From positions 806,001-870,000 of the forward strand of contig NZ_CP195158.1 of the NCBI RefSeq assembly GCF_051200825.1: 64,000 nt of DNA, in the 5' to 3' direction. This DNA comes from Formosa sp030427735. GTDB lineage: Bacteria; Bacteroidota; Bacteroidia; Flavobacteriales; Flavobacteriaceae. Position numbers and translations under genes: made by a program. Positions 25,344-33,115 of this stretch are shown here, one piece after another (position 1 is the first letter of the stretch; every line of letters begins with the position of its first letter). The notes below the pieces were generated by a model, which made no database searches, was not told where the DNA came from, and worked only from the letters and a program-made list of their open reading frames with translations.

Positions 25344-26867
25344 TTATAAAGCGAAACTTAAAGAGCAAGTTACGTTAGAATTTCGTGTTTGTATTGAAGC
25401 GGTATCGGTTAAGCCTACGCTGTATAGTTGATAATTATTATCGCGTTGGGACTGATCGAAAGTGATGTCGATTTTAGTAACGCCAAAACTGTAACCCAAA
25501 CCAACAGAATACCCCGATAAATCGCCGATGGTATTTCCGTTTTTATACGGACTTTCTTCAAACCTGTAACCGCCTCTTAAACTTAATTGTTTTAATCGGT
25601 ATTCTCCGCCAATGGCAATGGCTGAAGCTCCTTTTAAGTTGTTGTTTATAATGTTGTTTTGTTCAGAGAAATAGATGTCGTTGGTAGGTTTAAACTTCGC
25701 GTTACTGTAATCTTTATAAGAATAATCAAGACTAATAAGCCCAGAGTACCCAAAAATATAAGCTATGCCAGCATTAATTTTCCCTGGTGTTTGCAGTTTG
25801 TAATCAGGGTAAATATTGGCAACTCTTGGTTCTACAATTTGGGTTACTGCAGTACTATTTTCGTTTCTAACAGTTGTAACTCCTTGTGTAGTTTCTTCGC
25901 TAATGGTGTACCAAGTAGGCGAATTATAAGTAAGTCCTAGCCTTAAATTTTCCGTAGCTTTGTAAATTCCGCCAAGTTGAAACGAGAAACCGCCACCGAT
26001 AGTAGATAATGTATTTTCGAATATAACATGGTTAACTAGCGTGTTTGTATTGCTGTTTCTTTCGTTTAAATAGGTGTATTTGTCGTAGCTTATAAAATGG
26101 GTGTTTAAATTGACTCCTAAATATAATTTGCTGTTAACCTCGCTAGCAAAATTAACGGCAATCTTACCATTGTAGCCTGTAGCTGCATAAGCATATTGTT
26201 GATTGAATGTGCCTGGAGCGATATTCGAGGTGTACTCGGTGTTCTCATCTACATCTTCCATTGGTTCTAAAATATACGATTGGTACCCCAAAAAGGCTTG
26301 TTGATGTCTTGTACCGTAAATTCTACCAATTTCGGAATAGGCTTGTGTAATTGTTTCGTTACTTCTTGCAGAAATTTCGTCTAACCGAAGTCCTTGGGCA
26401 TTAGCTAAAAAATAACTATCTATAGAGTTTGTATTAATTCCGTTAACGGTCCAATCGTTAGTGAAATCTTGAGTTTTATCATAGGAAATACCAAACGAGA
26501 ATTTATTGAAATTATTGGTGGTGTTTGGGCTGTAAAAAACAAATGCAGCACCTATTTGTGTAAACTCTGTATTGGAATTGGAGTTAGAATTATGATTATT
26601 GAAATAATCTGTTTTGTTTTTTGTGTTCAAACTCGAAAGGCTAAACGAGGTATATGTACTATTAAAAATGGCTGAACCAGCTGGGTTCAGGCTACTAGCA
26701 GATAAATCGCCTCCTAAAGCTGTAAATGCGCCACTTAGTGCGCGATACCGTGCTGTACCTTCAATATTATCTGCCGAGTACCTTACGGCATCGGTTATGT
26801 TTTGTGCATAAAAAGCAGGCATACAAAATATGCCTGCGATGTAAAAAGCTAATGTTTTTAATTTCAT
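25344..26867 (-). CDS. OmpP1/FadL/TodX-family outer-membrane transporter
   Basis: This 507-residue protein is a predicted FadL-type beta-barrel that lets hydrophobic compounds cross the outer membrane. It has a signal peptide (1-21, ending FYAQ), the N-terminal hatch-like region with SGAFTALGGDLSASSLNPAG (about 45-64), whose NPAG motif is a family hallmark, repeated amphipathic strands, and a C-terminal strand ending in FAL with a terminal hydrophobic residue. Substrate cannot be predicted. It lies downstream of the Gly/Trp-rich lipoprotein on the minus strand, with a 22-bp gap, so the two are likely cotranscribed. Confidence 0.88.
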   Translation of the reverse strand: MKLKTLAFYIAGIFCMPAFYAQNITDAVRYSADNIEGTARYRALSGAFTALGGDLSASSLNPAGSAIFNSTYTSFSLSSLNTKNKTDYFNNHNSNSNSNTEFTQIGAAFVFYSPNTTNNFNKFSFGISYDKTQDFTNDWTVNGINTNSIDSYFLANAQGLRLDEISARSNETITQAYSEIGRIYGTRHQQAFLGYQSYILEPMEDVDENTEYTSNIAPGTFNQQYAYAATGYNGKIAVNFASEVNSKLYLGVNLNTHFISYDKYTYLNERNSNTNTLVNHVIFENTLSTIGGGFSFQLGGIYKATENLRLGLTYNSPTWYTISEETTQGVTTVRNENSTAVTQIVEPRVANIYPDYKLQTPGKINAGIAYIFGYSGLISLDYSYKDYSNAKFKPTNDIYFSEQNNIINNNLKGASAIAIGGEYRLKQLSLRGGYRFEESPYKNGNTIGDLSGYSVGLGYSFGVTKIDITFDQSQRDNNYQLYSVGLTDTASIQTRNSNVTCSLSFAL

Positions 26868-26889
26868 TTTATAAGGAAAAGTGCTTTAA

Positions 26890-27852
26890 TTATCTACCTC
26901 TAGACGATCTCATACTGCCTCCAGAACCCATACTTCCGCCAGATCTCATACTTCCAGACGATCGAGGTGTAGAGTAGCTTCTGTTACTAGACGAACGGGT
27001 ACTGTTATAAGACCTGTTAGTGTTATTAGATTTTGTAGGGTTTATAGATTGTGTTCTTCTGTTTGTATTGGTATTATAATTTCTAGTAGATCTGTTAGTA
27101 TTGTAATTTCTTGTTGCATTAGAAGTTCTTGCGTTATTGGCACGCGATGAATTATTTCTTGTGAAATTCTGATATCTCGTAGAAGCTTCAGAACTATATC
27201 TTCTATTCGTGTTTAAGTAACGGTTAGATGTGTTGTAAGCCAAACCTCTACGCGAATACATGCGATTGCCATAATATGCAGGAGGTCTGTGGCCTCCCCA
27301 ATATCCTGGGTAGCCCCAACCACCATACCAGCCACCGCCGTAGTAAGGAGGGAAGTATGGGTTATAAAAACCACCACCCCAACCGAAGCCCCAGCCCCAA
27401 CCCCAACCGTAGGCAGGATAACCCCAGCCCCAGCCATAATATGGGTATCCCCAACCACCGCCATACATAAATGGGTCGTTGTAGATGTTTACGGTAACAC
27501 TTTCGTTTTGTGTACCCCAGCCGCCATTACCACTATAACTATTTTCGTCGTTATTAATTGCAGTATACGAATTGCTGGAATACGAGTCTATATCTGTAAA
27601 AACAGAATCTTGTACTTGTTGGTTGTATAAATCGTATTCGTTAGACTTCTCTTTAAAATACGTGGTGTAATAAGAATTGTCGTTTGTATTGTCTGGATTG
27701 TGTTGAACAATAACTTGGTTTGGTGTGCCGTAAATACCATCGCTATTGCTTTGCGCATAATCTTGAGAACTTCCGCAAGACGCAAGTCCTAAAAAAGATA
27801 ATAACAAAACAAATAGTGCTGGTTTACGTTGTAATATATATAGATATTGCAT
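26890..27852 (-). CDS. Gly/Trp/Tyr-rich lipoprotein
   Basis: This 320-residue protein of unknown function is lipid-anchored: signal peptide MQYLYILQRKPALFVLLLSF, lipobox LASC (Cys26). The middle (about 125-200) is built of GW, GY and PYY repeats such as GWGWGYPAYGWGWGWGFGWG, and the C-terminal third is Asn/Arg/Ser/Thr-rich (NTNRSTRNYNTNTNRR) and ends in repeats of SGGSM and an RGR tail. Composition suggests a disordered, sticky surface protein, but no enzymatic motif exists. I chose ATG 27852 since it directly precedes the signal peptide and lies about 30 nt after a TATTTTTG box; the longer frame would run into the proS promoter. Confidence 0.75.
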   Translation of the reverse strand: MQYLYILQRKPALFVLLLSFLGLASCGSSQDYAQSNSDGIYGTPNQVIVQHNPDNTNDNSYYTTYFKEKSNEYDLYNQQVQDSVFTDIDSYSSNSYTAINNDENSYSGNGGWGTQNESVTVNIYNDPFMYGGGWGYPYYGWGWGYPAYGWGWGWGFGWGGGFYNPYFPPYYGGGWYGGWGYPGYWGGHRPPAYYGNRMYSRRGLAYNTSNRYLNTNRRYSSEASTRYQNFTRNNSSRANNARTSNATRNYNTNRSTRNYNTNTNRRTQSINPTKSNNTNRSYNSTRSSSNRSYSTPRSSGSMRSGGSMGSGGSMRSSRGR

Positions 27853-27881
27853 ATCGAGATTAATTTTATTGTTGAACATAA

Positions 27882-27889
27882 CAAAAATA
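27882..27889 (-). promoter_or_regulatory. Promoter -7 box of the Gly/Trp-rich lipoprotein
   Basis: TATTTTTG on the minus strand. It faces away from proS, whose ATG (27954) is only 65 bp away, so the two promoters are nearly back to back. Confidence 0.55.
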
Positions 27890-27953
27890 ATTAGTTTTGC
27901 CGAACTATTAAGTGTATTTAACATAGTCGCAATATTTGTGCCAAAACAAAGAT

Positions 27954-29432
27954 ATGAGTAAAAAACTGACAAGTAGAGTAGAAGACTACTCAAAATGGTA
28001 TAACGAACTGGTAGTCAAGGCAGATTTAGCAGAGAACTCAGCTGTAAGAGGGTGTATGGTAATCAAACCATATGGGTTTGCTATTTGGGAGAAAATGAGA
28101 GCCGAGTTGGATAGAATGTTTAAAGAAACAGGACATGAGAATGCATATTTCCCATTGTTTGTTCCCAAAAGTTTATTCGAAGCAGAAGAAAAGAATGCCG
28201 AAGGTTTTGCCAAAGAGTGTGCTGTGGTAACACATTATAGATTGCAAAACGATCCAGATAAGCCTGGTAAGTTGCGCGTAGATCCAGAAGCAAGGCTGGA
28301 AGAAGAATTGGTGGTAAGACCAACCAGTGAAGCTATTATTTGGAATACTTATAAGGGATGGATTCAATCCTATAGAGATCTTCCGTTAAAAATTAATCAG
28401 TGGGCCAATGTCGTGCGTTGGGAAATGCGTACGCGTTTGTTTTTAAGAACAGCCGAATTTTTATGGCAAGAAGGGCATACGGCACACGAAACAAAGGCCG
28501 AAGCTTTAGAAGAGGCTCAGTTAATGAATACGGTTTATGCCGATTTTGTTGAAAATTTTATGGCTATCCCAGTTATACAAGGGGTGAAAACGGAAAGCGA
28601 ACGTTTTGCTGGTGCCGAGGATACCTATTGTATAGAAGCCTTAATGCAGGACGGAAAAGCCTTGCAAGCAGGAACTTCTCATTTCTTGGGGCAAAATTTT
28701 GCTAAAGCTTTCGATGTTAAATATACTTCAAAAGAAGGTAAGCAAGATTATGTGTGGGCCACATCGTGGGGAGTGTCTACTCGATTGATGGGGGCTTTAA
28801 TTATGACGCATAGCGATGACCACGGTCTGGTTTTGCCTCCTAATCTAGCACCAAATCAGGTGGTAATTGTTCCTATTTTCAAAACCGACGAAGAGTTCGA
28901 GGAAATATCTAAAATAGCTAAGCTTATTATGAGCGATTTAAGAGCTAAGCATATTTCGGTTAAATATGATGATAGAACGACATTCAGGCCTGGAGCAAAA
29001 TTTGCTCAGCACGAATTGCAAGGTGTGCCTTTGCGTATTGCAATAGGGCCTAAAGATTTACAAAATGGTACTGTAGAGTTAGCAAGACGAGATACCTTAA
29101 CAAAAGAAATTGTGTCTTTAGATATACTTACCAATGTTGTTGAAGGTTTGATGACCGAAATACAGGATACTTTGTTTAATAAGGCTTTAAACTATAGGGC
29201 AGAGCATACTACTAAGGTAGATACTTTTGAAGAGTTTAAAACAGTTATAGAAAATAAAGGTGGTTTCGTTTCGGCACACTGGGATGGTACCGCAGAGACC
29301 GAAGATAAAATTAAGGAAATTACCAAGGCTACTATTCGTTGTATACCATTAGATGCAGTAGAAGAAGAAGGGGTTTGTGTGTATTCTGGAAAGCCATCTT
29401 TAAAGCGAGTGTTGTTTGCAAAAGCCTATTAA
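27954..29432 (+). CDS. proS: Prolyl-tRNA synthetase (archaeal/eukaryote type)
   Basis: ProS charges tRNA-Pro. The 492-residue protein is the shorter archaeal-type enzyme without the bacterial editing insertion: class II motif 1 region VKADLAENSAVRGCMVIKPY (about 21-40), motif 2 RWEMRTRLFLRTAEFLWQEG (about 152-171, Arg pair), LQAGTSHFLGQNFAKAFDVK (about 241-260) and the anticodon-binding domain near DDRTTFRPGAKF. The C-terminal Tyr is typical of this type. ATG 27954 is chosen over TTG 27936, which lies in the promoter region. The type is usual for Bacteroidota. Confidence 0.95.
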   Translation: MSKKLTSRVEDYSKWYNELVVKADLAENSAVRGCMVIKPYGFAIWEKMRAELDRMFKETGHENAYFPLFVPKSLFEAEEKNAEGFAKECAVVTHYRLQNDPDKPGKLRVDPEARLEEELVVRPTSEAIIWNTYKGWIQSYRDLPLKINQWANVVRWEMRTRLFLRTAEFLWQEGHTAHETKAEALEEAQLMNTVYADFVENFMAIPVIQGVKTESERFAGAEDTYCIEALMQDGKALQAGTSHFLGQNFAKAFDVKYTSKEGKQDYVWATSWGVSTRLMGALIMTHSDDHGLVLPPNLAPNQVVIVPIFKTDEEFEEISKIAKLIMSDLRAKHISVKYDDRTTFRPGAKFAQHELQGVPLRIAIGPKDLQNGTVELARRDTLTKEIVSLDILTNVVEGLMTEIQDTLFNKALNYRAEHTTKVDTFEEFKTVIENKGGFVSAHWDGTAETEDKIKEITKATIRCIPLDAVEEEGVCVYSGKPSLKRVLFAKAY

Positions 29433-29465
29433 ATTAATTTTTTTTAAAAAAAGTTGATTTAGCTA

Positions 29466-29495
29466 TTGCGAGATTAAAAATAGGTTGTATATTTG
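29466..29495 (+). promoter_or_regulatory. Upstream promoter P1 before tRNA-Glu
   Basis: TTG (29466-29468), a 19-bp spacer and TATATTTG (29488-29495). Downstream of it is a hairpin and T run at about 29502-29544. A near copy of this promoter lies 90 bp further on. Confidence 0.65.
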
Positions 29496-29501
29496 CACCC
29501 G

Positions 29502-29544
29502 CAATGCGATAACAGAAATAAAAAATATCACATTGAAGTTTTTT
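29502..29544 (+). ncRNA. Possible short transcript ending in a terminator-like hairpin
   Basis: Starting from promoter P1 the transcript would contain AATGCGATA (29503-29511) that can pair, with one mismatch, to TATCACATT (29526-29534) around a 14-nt A-rich loop and is followed by GAAGTTTTTT. The predicted transcript would be only about 40-50 nt. This may be an attenuated tRNA leader, the relic of a lost tRNA gene, or a tiny RNA. Confidence 0.3.
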
Positions 29545-29554
29545 GAAAAAATGT

Positions 29555-29585
29555 TTTGCAGATTAAAAAATAAGTTTTAAATTTG
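29555..29585 (+). promoter_or_regulatory. Promoter P2 of tRNA-Glu/rpsT
   Basis: TTTG (29555-29558), a 19-bp spacer and TAAATTTG (29578-29585). The predicted transcription start is about 14 nt before the mature tRNA. The flanks resemble P1 (GCAGATTAAAAAATAAG against GCGAGATTAAAAATAGG). Confidence 0.7.
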
Positions 29586-29604
29586 CACACTCAAAAAAAA
29601 CAAT

Positions 29605-29676
29605 GGCCCGTTCGTCTATCGGCTAGGACGCCAGGTTTTCATCCTGGTAAGAGGGGTTCGATTCCCCTACGGGCTA
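29605..29676 (+). tRNA. tRNA-Glu (anticodon UUC)
   Basis: A 72-nt cloverleaf is readable by eye: acceptor GGCCCGT paired with ACGGGCT, anticodon stem CCAGG/CCTGG with loop TTTTCAT (anticodon TTC at 29638-29640), and T-arm GGGG-TTCGATT-CCCC. The discriminator is A and the CCA end is not encoded. rpsT follows 26 bp downstream. Confidence 0.96.
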
Positions 29677-29702
29677 CAATCATTTAATAAGAAAGAATTA
29701 AA

Positions 29703-29954
29703 ATGGCAAATCATAAGTCATCATTAAAGAGAATCAGAAGCAACGAAGCTAAGCGTTTAAGAAATAGATATCAGCATAAGACGACTCGTAATGCTATTAA
29801 AAAGTTACGTGAAGCTGGAACTAAAGAAGAAGCAGAAGCTTTATATTCAAACGTAGTTTCTATGATTGATAAATTAGCGAAGAAAAATATTATTCACGCT
29901 AATAAAGCAGCAAACCTAAAATCAGGTTTATCTAAGCACGTAGCTTCTTTATAA
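29703..29954 (+). CDS. rpsT: 30S ribosomal protein S20
   Basis: S20 binds 16S rRNA early in small-subunit assembly. The 83-residue basic, helical protein starts MANHKSSLKRIRSNEAKRLR and contains KTTRNAIKKLREAG and the C-terminal KKNIIHANKAANLKSGLSKH, all typical of the family. It directly follows tRNA-Glu and is probably cotranscribed with it from P2, which would release the tRNA by processing. A terminator follows. Confidence 0.97.
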   Translation: MANHKSSLKRIRSNEAKRLRNRYQHKTTRNAIKKLREAGTKEEAEALYSNVVSMIDKLAKKNIIHANKAANLKSGLSKHVASL

Positions 29955-29979
29955 GAACTTATCAAGTTATATAATAACA

Positions 29980-30008
29980 AAAAGCTTCTCGATTAGAGAA
30001 GCTTTTTT
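29980..30008 (+). terminator. Intrinsic terminator after rpsT
   Basis: AAAAGCTTCTC pairs with GAGAAGCTTTT over a GATTA loop, followed by a T run. Confidence 0.88.
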
Positions 30009-30043
30009 GTTGCAATTAACTTTAGTTATTAATGTTGTGTCAC

Positions 30044-30078
30044 AAAAAAAGCCTTGAAGTCATTCTAAGGCTTTTTTT
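30044..30078. terminator. Bidirectional terminator
   Basis: AAAAAAAGCCTT (30044-30055) pairs with AAGGCTTTTTTT (30067-30078) over an 11-nt loop. It can end both the rpsT transcript and the converging hydrolase transcript. Confidence 0.85.
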
Positions 30079-30099
30079 ATTGGTGTATTTTGGGATAGA

Positions 30100-31101
30100 T
30101 TAATTGCCTTTAACTCTAAGCCATAATTCTGTAAGTAACTCTTGGCCATTTACAGGTGTTTTTGGTGCTTCAATAAATTCGACTTCATTATTGGTTGTAT
30201 TTGGAACCATAAGATATTTAAATACAAAATTGGTTGAATTTTCAGACATATCGTACAATCCGAATCTTAAATCATTAAAATATAAACTTCCATTTTCTTT
30301 AGTTATCGTGTACCATCCATTTGTAATGTTAATCATGTTTTGTACCGACTTATCGTTTAAATACGCTTTAATAAGATGATGATTTTTAGGGAAACGGTTA
30401 AACGTTATGGGTTGCGTATCAAAAAATGAATATTGCCCCAATAAGTAAGCATCTTCTGTTTCTACATTGGCATTCCATAAAATGGTGTTTAAAGGCGCAG
30501 GTCTAGTGTCTAGTTTTAAATAAGTAATATTTTGTATTTGTAATGCCTGTTCAAATTGTTGAAAGGCCAGCCATTTTAAACCATAGGTAAGTATTAGGTA
30601 AGCTGAGCTTAAACTAAGTCCTAAAGTTGTATAAAACCGTCTTTTTTTTGATGTCCGATTTTGAAACATGGCCAACAACAAACAAATTAAAAAGGGGAGT
30701 GTATACAGCGGATCTATAACAAAAATAGTTTGTAAAGCAATTTTGTAAGGCAGCGGCCAAAAGAATTGAGTGCCCCAAGTGGTGTGTATGTCTAACAGGG
30801 CGTGAGTTAAAAATCCTAAAAAGAACAGTAGGCTCCATTTACCAATATCTTTGTAGTTTTCGAAATGCGAAACTATTATGCCGCAAAGAGGTCCAAAAAT
30901 TAAGGCAAAAAGTAACGAATGTGTGATTCCTCGATGAATAGATAAGGCAGTTGCCGTATTGGTAAAATGAGATGTAAAAACATCTAAATCAGGAATAGTC
31001 CCAGCAATTGCACCATACAACATGGCTTTATTGCCAATATGTTTGCCTAAAACAACTTCGCCCACGGCGGCACCTAATACAATTTGAGTTAAAGAATCCA
31101 T
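30100..31101 (-). CDS. Membrane-bound metal-dependent hydrolase (YdjM/DUF457 type)
   Basis: The 333-residue protein has about five membrane helices in its first half with the family signature MDSLTQIVLGAAVGEVVLGK (1-20), GTIPDLDVF (about 34-42), HRGITHSLLFA (about 55-65) and HALLDIHTTWGTQ (about 98-110), whose His and Asp residues are probable metal ligands. The second half is a soluble domain with an unexplained beta-rich region. The family (PF04307) is annotated as inner-membrane putative hydrolase; the substrate is unknown. It lies 9 bp downstream of the double-GNAT gene, so they probably form an operon. Confidence 0.88.
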   Translation of the reverse strand: MDSLTQIVLGAAVGEVVLGKHIGNKAMLYGAIAGTIPDLDVFTSHFTNTATALSIHRGITHSLLFALIFGPLCGIIVSHFENYKDIGKWSLLFFLGFLTHALLDIHTTWGTQFFWPLPYKIALQTIFVIDPLYTLPFLICLLLAMFQNRTSKKRRFYTTLGLSLSSAYLILTYGLKWLAFQQFEQALQIQNITYLKLDTRPAPLNTILWNANVETEDAYLLGQYSFFDTQPITFNRFPKNHHLIKAYLNDKSVQNMINITNGWYTITKENGSLYFNDLRFGLYDMSENSTNFVFKYLMVPNTTNNEVEFIEAPKTPVNGQELLTELWLRVKGN

Positions 31102-31110
31102 GATTTAATT

Positions 31111-32058
31111 TTATAGGGATATTGATTTTATCATCGTAAAATGTGCTCCAATTTTAGGAATATCGAAGGCGTCACCATATATGGTATAGCCTTGTTTTTT
31201 ATAGAAAGGAACTGCAATTTCCCGTGCGTTAAGCCAAATGAAAGTCCCTGTTCTTTTATTAACTTGTTTTTCGCCTTCCTGAACTAGTAATTTTCCGAAA
31301 TCTAATCTTTGAAACGATTTTAATATGGCCATACCACGAAGCTGATATTGCGATGGATCTTTAAAATCCTTATGAGTTTGTTTTAAAAAGCTAACAACAC
31401 CTACCAGATTTTGTTTAAAATATATACCTAAATGAAATGTTTTTGGAGCATTATCGTCAACAAAAGCGCAATCTTCAAGCGGTCTTCCTGGGCGTAAAAC
31501 AGGATGTCTAACAGCGTAGGTTTCTAAAGCAGAAATGTTTGTGATAGTTACAAACGGATTGTTTATTTTATAAAGGTAAGCTGGCTGGTTGTCGTAAATC
31601 GCTTCATCTATTTTTGTTAATCCACATTTTAGTAACACCCGTTGCGATTTTGTGTTATCGCGATGTGCATGGGCGTATATAGTTTGTAGTTTTAGGGTTT
31701 CAAACCCATAATTTATTGCTGCTTTGCAACTTTCGGTGGCGTAACCTTTATTCCAATATTTTTTGTAAAAACGATAGCCTACTTCAACATAATTATCCTT
31801 TTTATGAAATTTCAATCCGCACCAACCTAAAAACGTGTTGTTGTCTTTAAGGCAAACGGCCCATCTCCCCATGTTGTTTACTTTGTAATCTGGGTAGTTT
31901 TTTAAAAATTCTGCTGCCGCTTCAATAGAGCAAAAAGCGTTGTCTCCAGTGTATTTTAAAACCTCTTCATCTGCATTCATGTGGTAGAAATGTGGTGCAT
32001 CATCTACTGTAAGTGGTCTTAAATACAGTCGTTCGGTTTGAGCTATAATGTCGGTCAT
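31111..32058 (-). CDS. Tandem GNAT N-acetyltransferase fusion
   Basis: This 315-residue protein joins two GNAT domains. The N-terminal half (1-170) is RimJ-like: QTERLYLRPLTVDDA (7-21), then VGYRFYKKYWNKGYATES (about 94-111) with the acetyl-CoA loop, and RDNTKSQRVLLKCGL (about 134-148). The C-terminal half (about 172-315) looks like a separate small GNAT: YQLRGMAILKSFQRLDFGKL (about 240-259) with a degenerate acetyl-CoA loop, and AREIAVPFYKKQGYTIYGD (about 277-295). Each half is usually encoded alone. Acceptors are unknown. It is followed after 9 bp by the membrane hydrolase. Confidence 0.85.
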   Translation of the reverse strand: MTDIIAQTERLYLRPLTVDDAPHFYHMNADEEVLKYTGDNAFCSIEAAAEFLKNYPDYKVNNMGRWAVCLKDNNTFLGWCGLKFHKKDNYVEVGYRFYKKYWNKGYATESCKAAINYGFETLKLQTIYAHAHRDNTKSQRVLLKCGLTKIDEAIYDNQPAYLYKINNPFVTITNISALETYAVRHPVLRPGRPLEDCAFVDDNAPKTFHLGIYFKQNLVGVVSFLKQTHKDFKDPSQYQLRGMAILKSFQRLDFGKLLVQEGEKQVNKRTGTFIWLNAREIAVPFYKKQGYTIYGDAFDIPKIGAHFTMIKSISL

Positions 32059-32076
32059 ATAGTAATTTTAATCCAT

Positions 32077-32107
32077 AAAAAAATGCCTATTAAAAATAGG
32101 CATTTTT
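32077..32107 (-). terminator. Terminator of the beta-barrel gene
   Basis: AAATGCCTAT pairs with ATAGGCATTT around a TAAAA loop with T/A runs on both sides, directly after the 32109-32972 gene and just before the double-GNAT start. Confidence 0.82.
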
Positions 32108-32108
32108 G

Positions 32109-32972
32109 TTACATGGTTTTTTCTGATTTTTTGAAGGTGTAGGTGACACCAAAATTAATGCCGAATGAGGAGTAAGGTACCTTTTGCGATAGCTTTTTAG
32201 ACGGATCGGTATTGTTGTTTGGTAATTCGTCTACATAGGTAGATTTTTTTACATAGCCTTCTGGTAGATTATCTAAATTATAAAAACCTTCAACAGCCAC
32301 ATCGCCGTTTGGAAGCACAATATTGGTATTGAATTCTGTAATTTCAGAATCTTTACGTTTTAAACTTATACCGTAATATTCGGCTTCAGCAAAAAGGCTA
32401 AAATTAGAGTTTAGTTCGAAACGGTAACCTAAAGCACCTACAAAGCCTAAAGGGAATTTACCGTGGAAATCTTCTACATAATTGGTCTCCGAATACGAGC
32501 CAGAAGGTAGGCCTAAAGCTTCTGTTTCAGGATCTGAAAACACCGAAGTCTGATGTACAACAGCTTCCGTTTTTCCACCTACTTTTATTAAAGCTCCAAA
32601 GCGTCCGTAAAGGTTGTTTGTAAACTTGTAAACCAAAGATAGCGATGCGCCATAGGCACGTGCACGGGCAATAGCTTCTATTTGTTGGTTTGGTAAATCG
32701 ACTTTAGAAACGGTTTGGTCAGCACCGTGTAAGTAGCCAAAACCTAAATCTGCACCAAAATTATCGTTAAAAAAATAAGTCCCGCGTAACTGAAAATTTA
32801 AACCTTCACCATAGCTTCCGTAAGAGTTTTCTGTAGTAGAAGCGTTTGCTTTTTCGCCTAATTTCATTTCTGCACTACCAATGGCATAACCTGTGCTGGC
32901 AGAGATTTGAAATTGTCCGTAAGACATGGCGCTGAATAACAAGCCAATGCCTAAAAATGTTAGCTTTTTCAT
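32109..32972 (-). CDS. Outer-membrane beta-barrel protein
   Basis: The 287-residue protein has a signal peptide (1-19, ending SMSYGQ) and alternating amphipathic strands with aromatic residues (GTYFFNDNFGADLGFGYL, SLVYKFTNNLYGRFGALIKV, FALNSNFSLFAEAEYYG-like), and a C-terminal strand GINFGVTYTF followed by a short tail KKSEKTM. It fits the OmpX/PorT-like class (PF13505/PF13568) of 8-10-strand barrels. Ligand or partner is unknown. A TATTTTTG promoter box precedes it and a terminator follows, so it is monocistronic. Confidence 0.82.
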   Translation of the reverse strand: MKKLTFLGIGLLFSAMSYGQFQISASTGYAIGSAEMKLGEKANASTTENSYGSYGEGLNFQLRGTYFFNDNFGADLGFGYLHGADQTVSKVDLPNQQIEAIARARAYGASLSLVYKFTNNLYGRFGALIKVGGKTEAVVHQTSVFSDPETEALGLPSGSYSETNYVEDFHGKFPLGFVGALGYRFELNSNFSLFAEAEYYGISLKRKDSEITEFNTNIVLPNGDVAVEGFYNLDNLPEGYVKKSTYVDELPNNNTDPSKKLSQKVPYSSFGINFGVTYTFKKSEKTM

Positions 32973-32996
32973 GTATAATTAATTAAGTTGTTTTTG

Positions 32997-33004
32997 CAAA
33001 AATA
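32997..33004 (-). promoter_or_regulatory. Promoter -7 box of the beta-barrel gene
   Basis: TATTTTTG on the minus strand, 24 bp before the ATG at 32972. Confidence 0.5.
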
Positions 33005-33092
33005 CGCTTTAAAAGGGGGATTTTAATGTGCTTTGAGCAATTACTCGCGAAATATTTATTGCTAAAGGGTAAGCGTCTGTTTTTCAAATTTA

Positions 33093-33100
33093 TATTTTTG
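33093..33100 (+). promoter_or_regulatory. Promoter -7 box of the M23-domain gene
   Basis: TATTTTTG, 15 bp before the ATG at 33116; predicted leader of about 9 nt. Confidence 0.5.
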
Positions 33101-33115
33101 GAAGAAAATTAAGGT

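Noticed and set aside
27230..27480. Tandem DNA repeat in the Gly/Trp-rich gene
   Set aside because: The repetitive DNA is explained by the coding repeats (GW, GY, PYY); unit length is irregular and there is no separate repeat array.
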